Origin: Methanobacteriota archaeon
Lineage (GTDB): Archaea > Thermoplasmatota > Poseidoniia > Poseidoniales > Thalassarchaeaceae
Assembly: GCA_002712645.1 (NCBI GenBank)
Contig: PAUH01000007.1
Span: 41,592-48,179 of the forward strand
Direction of reading: 5' to 3'
DNA length: 6,588 nt
Shown here: positions 4,646-6,588 of the stretch, in pieces
Layout of the letters: each line of letters begins with the position of its first letter
Position numbering within the stretch: the stretch's first letter is position 1
Position numbers and translations under genes: made by a program
The notes under the pieces: model-generated
The model's input: only the letters and a program-made list of their open reading frames with translations
Database searches by the model: none
What the model was told of the DNA's origin: nothing

Positions 4646-6013
4646 TCAGGAAAGAAATTCTTCCAGCCTATCCGACCATTGAGAACGTTTCTCGGATAGT
4701 TCGGATAGCCATTCTTCGGCTCTTTCGATGCATATCTGCTTCATCTCACCTGCTAGAATACTTCCAGATGCATATTGAGAGGAAATTCGTTCGAGTTCGG
4801 AGTCATCTGATTCGAAAAAGAATCGAAGGTATTGGTATGCTACATCCCTATCCGTATCGCCGCCCAATCGTCTATGCTCCTCCACCGTTGGCTGGCCGCC
4901 ACTATGTGCTTTTCGAATCTTCTTTTTCATACTCTCAATTGAGTCGTTTAGGAAGATTGTAGTTTCTGGTTTGGAAGAAGACATCTTTCCGCCTGTGAGC
5001 CCCATGGCGAACCTGTGGTAACTAGATGCAGGGGCCATCAGACCAAGCCCTCCCATCGAACGCTCCAGTTTCAATAGCCTGTTCCTGATTGCCTGCTCAT
5101 CAGATCTGGTGGCGGCCGGAATCGTTACCGTGCCATGAGAGGGATTAGAAGTAACGTCAGCGAAACCCAGATCATGCAATATTTGCACGACTGAGGATAT
5201 CACCTCATTCCTCTTTGATTTGTCGATTCGGCCGCTTTCCAGCATCCCGAATACCGCCTTGTTATCCTCTTGAACGCTGAGTGAAACAAGAAGACCAGTG
5301 GGCTTTGCATGCCTTATGTTGAACCACTGTGTTTTAGATACAATGTCTCGTGTAAGTCTGATATGTGGGTCTTGATCGACGCCCACGGGAACCACAATTG
5401 GACGTAGCCCCCCAAAATCATCGAGCATCGGATGAAGAATGTCCCCAACTTGAACGAGTGGGGCCTGGACGTGCGCTAGATTGGTGTCTCCTCCAAAACC
5501 ATAGATGGATCCCAGTTCGGAAAGATTGGTTCTTCTCCCAAGAACAAAGGCGAGCCTCTGTACTTCTGGACGACTGCTCTGGAAGTAAACACTGGTCTTG
5601 TCAGGATCGAGGCCCATTGCCGCATAATTCGAAACATATTCTTCCAATGCGACCTTTCGACCCTGCTCGAGGGACATCCCCCTGGTTGCAACTGATTCGA
5701 GATCTGCGACAGCAACTGTAACATCGGCTCCGATCTCTTGGAACCATTTTGCTTGCTCTATGACCATCGTATGCCCGAGGTGCATCTTGCCACTTGGCAT
5801 TAGGCCGGTTAAAACCCCGAAGGGATCTCCTCTTTCAGCTGCGGATAGCGGCACATTGAGGTCCCTATGTGCAAAAACGAGGTCTCTTCGCTGGAGCATG
5901 CTTGGGTTCTTGATGACGGAGAGGTCTATTTTCTCGAGTCCGAATCTCTCTGAGAGAGCATCGTAATCCGTGGAGTCATCAGAGCCCCATGGGTCAATTC
6001 CGATGTCAGCCAT
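4646..6013 (-). CDS. trpS: Tryptophanyl-tRNA synthetase, archaeal type with a long insertion
   Basis: Class I synthetase that joins tryptophan to tRNA-Trp using ATP. The 455-residue chain begins with the archaeal DPWG motif (7-10). The HIGH-type signature is PSGKMHLGH (73-81), DQDPHIRLTRD (213-223) follows in the Rossmann fold, and the KMSKS-type loop is GGKMSSSKPE (341-350). The C-terminal stretch RLGGDTDRDVAYQYLRFFFESDD (382-404) is typical of TrpRS rather than TyrRS. About 90 residues (roughly 240-330) separate the Rossmann core from KMSSS; standard archaeal and eukaryotic enzymes have far fewer there. The segment ends APASSYHRFAMGLTGGKMSSS (327-347), much like haloarchaeal TrpRS as I recall it, so this looks like a shared lineage feature. 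The start is ATG at 6013, since the next ATG would remove DPWG. No clear ribosome site is visible. It diverges from the saccharopine dehydrogenase-like gene. Confidence 0.96.
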   Translation of the reverse strand: MADIGIDPWGSDDSTDYDALSERFGLEKIDLSVIKNPSMLQRRDLVFAHRDLNVPLSAAERGDPFGVLTGLMPSGKMHLGHTMVIEQAKWFQEIGADVTVAVADLESVATRGMSLEQGRKVALEEYVSNYAAMGLDPDKTSVYFQSSRPEVQRLAFVLGRRTNLSELGSIYGFGGDTNLAHVQAPLVQVGDILHPMLDDFGGLRPIVVPVGVDQDPHIRLTRDIVSKTQWFNIRHAKPTGLLVSLSVQEDNKAVFGMLESGRIDKSKRNEVISSVVQILHDLGFADVTSNPSHGTVTIPAATRSDEQAIRNRLLKLERSMGGLGLMAPASSYHRFAMGLTGGKMSSSKPETTIFLNDSIESMKKKIRKAHSGGQPTVEEHRRLGGDTDRDVAYQYLRFFFESDDSELERISSQYASGSILAGEMKQICIERAEEWLSELSEKRSQWSDRLEEFLS

Positions 6014-6068
6014 GACGTCCGCTGCCCGATTATGGCAATCAAGCCTTTGACTGAGTTGACCGATAGAA

Positions 6069-6077
6069 GCAAAAATA
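6069..6077. promoter_or_regulatory. Candidate TATA element between trpS and the dehydrogenase gene
   Basis: AAAAATA (6071-6077) follows a purine-rich AGAAG stretch that could act as a BRE site on plus. Its centre is about 24 bases before the ATG at 6098, the spacing expected if transcription starts at or next to the start codon (a leaderless mRNA). Read on minus it could serve trpS, with a leader of about 35 bases. It is the only clear AT-rich box in the 84-base gap. Confidence 0.4.
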
Positions 6078-6097
6078 CCGCATTATTCCCGCAAGTC

Positions 6098-6588
6098 ATG
6101 GCGAAGATACATTGTTTCGGCGCGGGGCTGGTAGGATCATACGTTATCCGATATCTAGCAGGCAAGGGACATGAAGTGCATGCATACGATCAACAGCCAT
6201 ACAGAGTCGAGGGTGTGCCCGGTGTTGAGGTCCATTATGTCGAGCACGATGAATATCCTCACGAGTTGATTCAGGATTCGGTCACGGATTCTTTCATCAT
6301 CAACATGCTACCAGGTTCCATAGGGCACGTATGCACCACTCTACTCGCTGAGCGACCCTGTGCGCTCGTGGATCTAAGTTTCAGCAAATTCACGCCTGAT
6401 AGGGATGATCAGAAAGCGAGAGATTACGGAGCGACTGTTTTGTGGGACGTTGGAATTGCTCCCGGTCTCTCAAACATGCTTTCTGCACATGCCTATAGGA
6501 AAATGGGGCCATTACGGGATCTGAAGATATGGGTGGGTGGCAATCCAACGGGCCCATTAGGGGAATGGAAGTACATGGCTCCATTCTC
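6098..6588 (+). CDS. Saccharopine dehydrogenase-family protein, 3' end cut by the window
   Basis: NAD(P)-dependent oxidoreductase of the saccharopine dehydrogenase/lysine 6-dehydrogenase family, which acts on lysine-derived amino acids. The exact substrate cannot be told from this fragment. The 163 visible residues start with a Rossmann fold: MAKIHCFGAGLVG (GxGxxG at 8-13) and an acidic residue after the second strand (AYD, D31) that suggests NAD preference. The family stretch DVGIAPGLSN lies at 117-126, and VGGNPTGPLGEWKYMAPFS (146-164) matches the pattern of a VGG-P region then YK and FS. The frame is open to the edge. The start at 6098 places the Rossmann strand immediately at the N terminus and fits the TATA-like box upstream. 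An in-frame ATG at 6032 would add 22 polar residues with no family match and is less likely. It diverges from trpS. Confidence 0.85.
   Translation, partial: MAKIHCFGAGLVGSYVIRYLAGKGHEVHAYDQQPYRVEGVPGVEVHYVEHDEYPHELIQDSVTDSFIINMLPGSIGHVCTTLLAERPCALVDLSFSKFTPDRDDQKARDYGATVLWDVGIAPGLSNMLSAHAYRKMGPLRDLKIWVGGNPTGPLGEWKYMAPF

Noticed and set aside
4639..4962. 107-residue plus-strand open frame downstream of zpr1
   Set aside because: It is antisense to the conserved C-terminal part of TrpRS and has no ribosome site or motif.
4646..6013. Tyrosyl- rather than tryptophanyl-tRNA synthetase
   Set aside because: The N-terminal DPWG motif and the C-terminal LGGDTDRDVAYQYL stretch are TrpRS features.
1..6588. 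Mobile element, CRISPR array, defence island or other new multi-gene system
   Set aside because: No transposase, integrase, long terminal repeats, spaced direct repeats or unrecognised multi-gene cluster was seen. The content is core archaeal genes in compact arrangement.

Overview
The window reads as archaeal chromosome, most likely from a euryarchaeon of the marine Thermoplasmatota type (Marine Group II/Poseidoniales is my best guess, not proven). The reasons are an archaeal proteasome beta subunit, a KH-domain beta-CASP nuclease of the aCPSF1/FttA family, an archaeal ZPR1 protein, an archaeal-type TrpRS whose middle insertion resembles haloarchaeal TrpRS, and a probable SepF. Genes are tightly packed, base composition looks even throughout, several starts are GTG, and clear Shine-Dalgarno sites are few. 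I see no mobile element, CRISPR array, phage gene or other sign of transfer.

Layout, left to right. A tRNA-Pro(UGG) gene with an encoded CCA lies on the minus strand at 43-120. Upstream of it on the same strand is a 146-residue zinc-ribbon plus winged-helix protein (162-602). A small two-helix membrane protein is transcribed away from it on the plus strand (656-931). Its stop codon directly abuts the stop codon of the minus-strand gene for aCPSF1 (932-2851). The proteasome beta gene psmB (2922-3548, minus) lies upstream of aCPSF1, and the two look like an operon. Diverging from psmB is a plus-strand pair: a SepF-like cell-division protein (3661-4023) and ZPR1 (4024-4620), with no bases between them. 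Tryptophanyl-tRNA synthetase (4646-6013, minus) converges on ZPR1 with a 25-base gap. Diverging from trpS is a plus-strand saccharopine dehydrogenase-family gene (6098 onward) that runs off the right edge.

The genes are information-processing and housekeeping functions: tRNA supply and charging (tRNA-Pro, TrpRS), transcript 3'-end formation (aCPSF1), protein turnover (psmB), cell division (SepF) and a ZPR1 protein, which in eukaryotes binds elongation factor eEF1A. I do not find a new multi-gene system. The parts most worth checking are the 112-bp psmB/sepF divergent promoter region, which holds one AT-rich TATA-like element and two inverted repeats placed at gene starts; the lack of U-tracts just after any gene end in a genome that encodes aCPSF1; and two uncharacterised small proteins. 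No gene-free stretch exceeds about 115 bases.
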